Of a stretch of 5,389 bases of DNA, positions 5,198 to 5,389 are shown in pieces. Position numbers and translations under genes: made by a program. The first letter of the stretch is position 1. Every line of letters begins with the position of its first letter. The notes below the pieces were generated by a model, which made no database searches, was not told the DNA's origin, and saw only the letters and a list, made by a program, of their open reading frames with translations. This DNA is from Deltaproteobacteria bacterium (GTDB taxonomy: Bacteria; Desulfobacterota; Desulfobacteria; C00003060): the NCBI GenBank assembly GCA_030667105.1, contig DAOUWN010000178.1, positions 1-5,389 on the forward strand, in the 5' to 3' direction.

Positions 5198-5389
5198 TTA
5201 TCCAGCGGTTTCTTGAGGTTCCTCCACGTCTTGCTTGGCCTTCTTTTTTCCAAACACCCTTGCCCCTACAATACTTACCTCGTAGAGTACGATCAGTGGG
5301 CCGGACATCATGATCTGGGTGATGACGTCCGGTGGAGTCAGGATAGCTGAAAATATGAAGAAGAGGAGGATGGCGTACTTGCGCTTGGC
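5198..5389 (-). CDS. tatC: Sec-independent protein translocase TatC, C-terminal 63 residues only
   Basis: The gene runs off the window edge and only its 3' end is seen: an open frame from 5389 to TAA at 5200-5198. The visible part starts with KRKYA, followed by a hydrophobic segment (TM5), the TatC-typical periplasmic loop ILTPPDVITQ, and a last hydrophobic helix MMSGPLIVLYEVSI. It ends in a lysine-rich then acidic cytoplasmic tail. TatC is the six-helix inner-membrane receptor that recognises twin-arginine signal peptides and, with TatA/TatB, exports folded proteins such as periplasmic hydrogenases and formate dehydrogenases. It reads in the same direction as the cytochrome c3 gene, 113 bases upstream of it. 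The c3 itself would use Sec, since haem is attached after export. The upstream part, and any tatA/B, lie outside the window. Confidence 0.88.
   Translation of the reverse strand, partial: AKRKYAILLFFIFSAILTPPDVITQIMMSGPLIVLYEVSIVGARVFGKKKAKQDVEEPQETAG

Overview
The window carries the core dissimilatory sulfite reductase locus of a sulfate-reducing bacterium. Gene order dsrA-dsrB-dsrD-dsrN on the + strand, with a reductive-type DsrAB, a DsrD, a periplasmic class III (c3-type) tetraheme cytochrome and TatC, fits a Desulfobacterota sulfate reducer. DsrA and DsrB resemble Desulfovibrio-type and Desulfobacteria-type proteins from memory, but I cannot place the genus. The sequence is chromosome-like, with no transposase, plasmid or phage gene.

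Layout: 1-216 is an AT-rich non-coding leader upstream of dsrA. It holds a possible edge promoter, three copies of TTGCAC, and an unexplained perfect Shine-Dalgarno (SD) sequence that could start a 13-codon leader peptide. dsrA (217-1539) and dsrB (1552-2700) are separated by 12 bases. A GC-rich palindromic repeat lies in the 114-base gap before dsrD (2815-3054). After a further 74 bases comes dsrN (3129-4580), a CbiA/CobB-family amidotransferase. A perfect 11-bp inverted repeat overlaps the dsrN stop and serves as a terminator between converging transcription units. On the - strand follow a tetraheme cytochrome c3 (5084-4626) and, at the window edge, the C-terminal 63 residues of TatC (>5389-5198).

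How the genes work together: DsrAB is the cytoplasmic siroheme enzyme that reduces sulfite in the last step of sulfate respiration. DsrD is its small winged-helix partner. DsrN probably amidates siroheme to the siroamide form found in dissimilatory sulfite reductases, rather than making cobalamin. The c3 cytochrome is a periplasmic electron carrier that can link hydrogenases and formate dehydrogenases to membrane complexes. TatC is the core of the twin-arginine translocase that exports folded cofactor-containing enzymes.

The most unusual feature is a 93-bp palindromic, repeat-like element lying inside dsrN. It occupies exactly 31 codons (residues 236-266) in the linker between the ATP-binding and glutaminase domains, and it is read through in the only + frame of the element that has no stop. 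A second, unrelated-looking palindrome sits between dsrB and dsrD. I found no evidence of a wholly new gene system; the novelty is in repeats and leader structure within a known operon.
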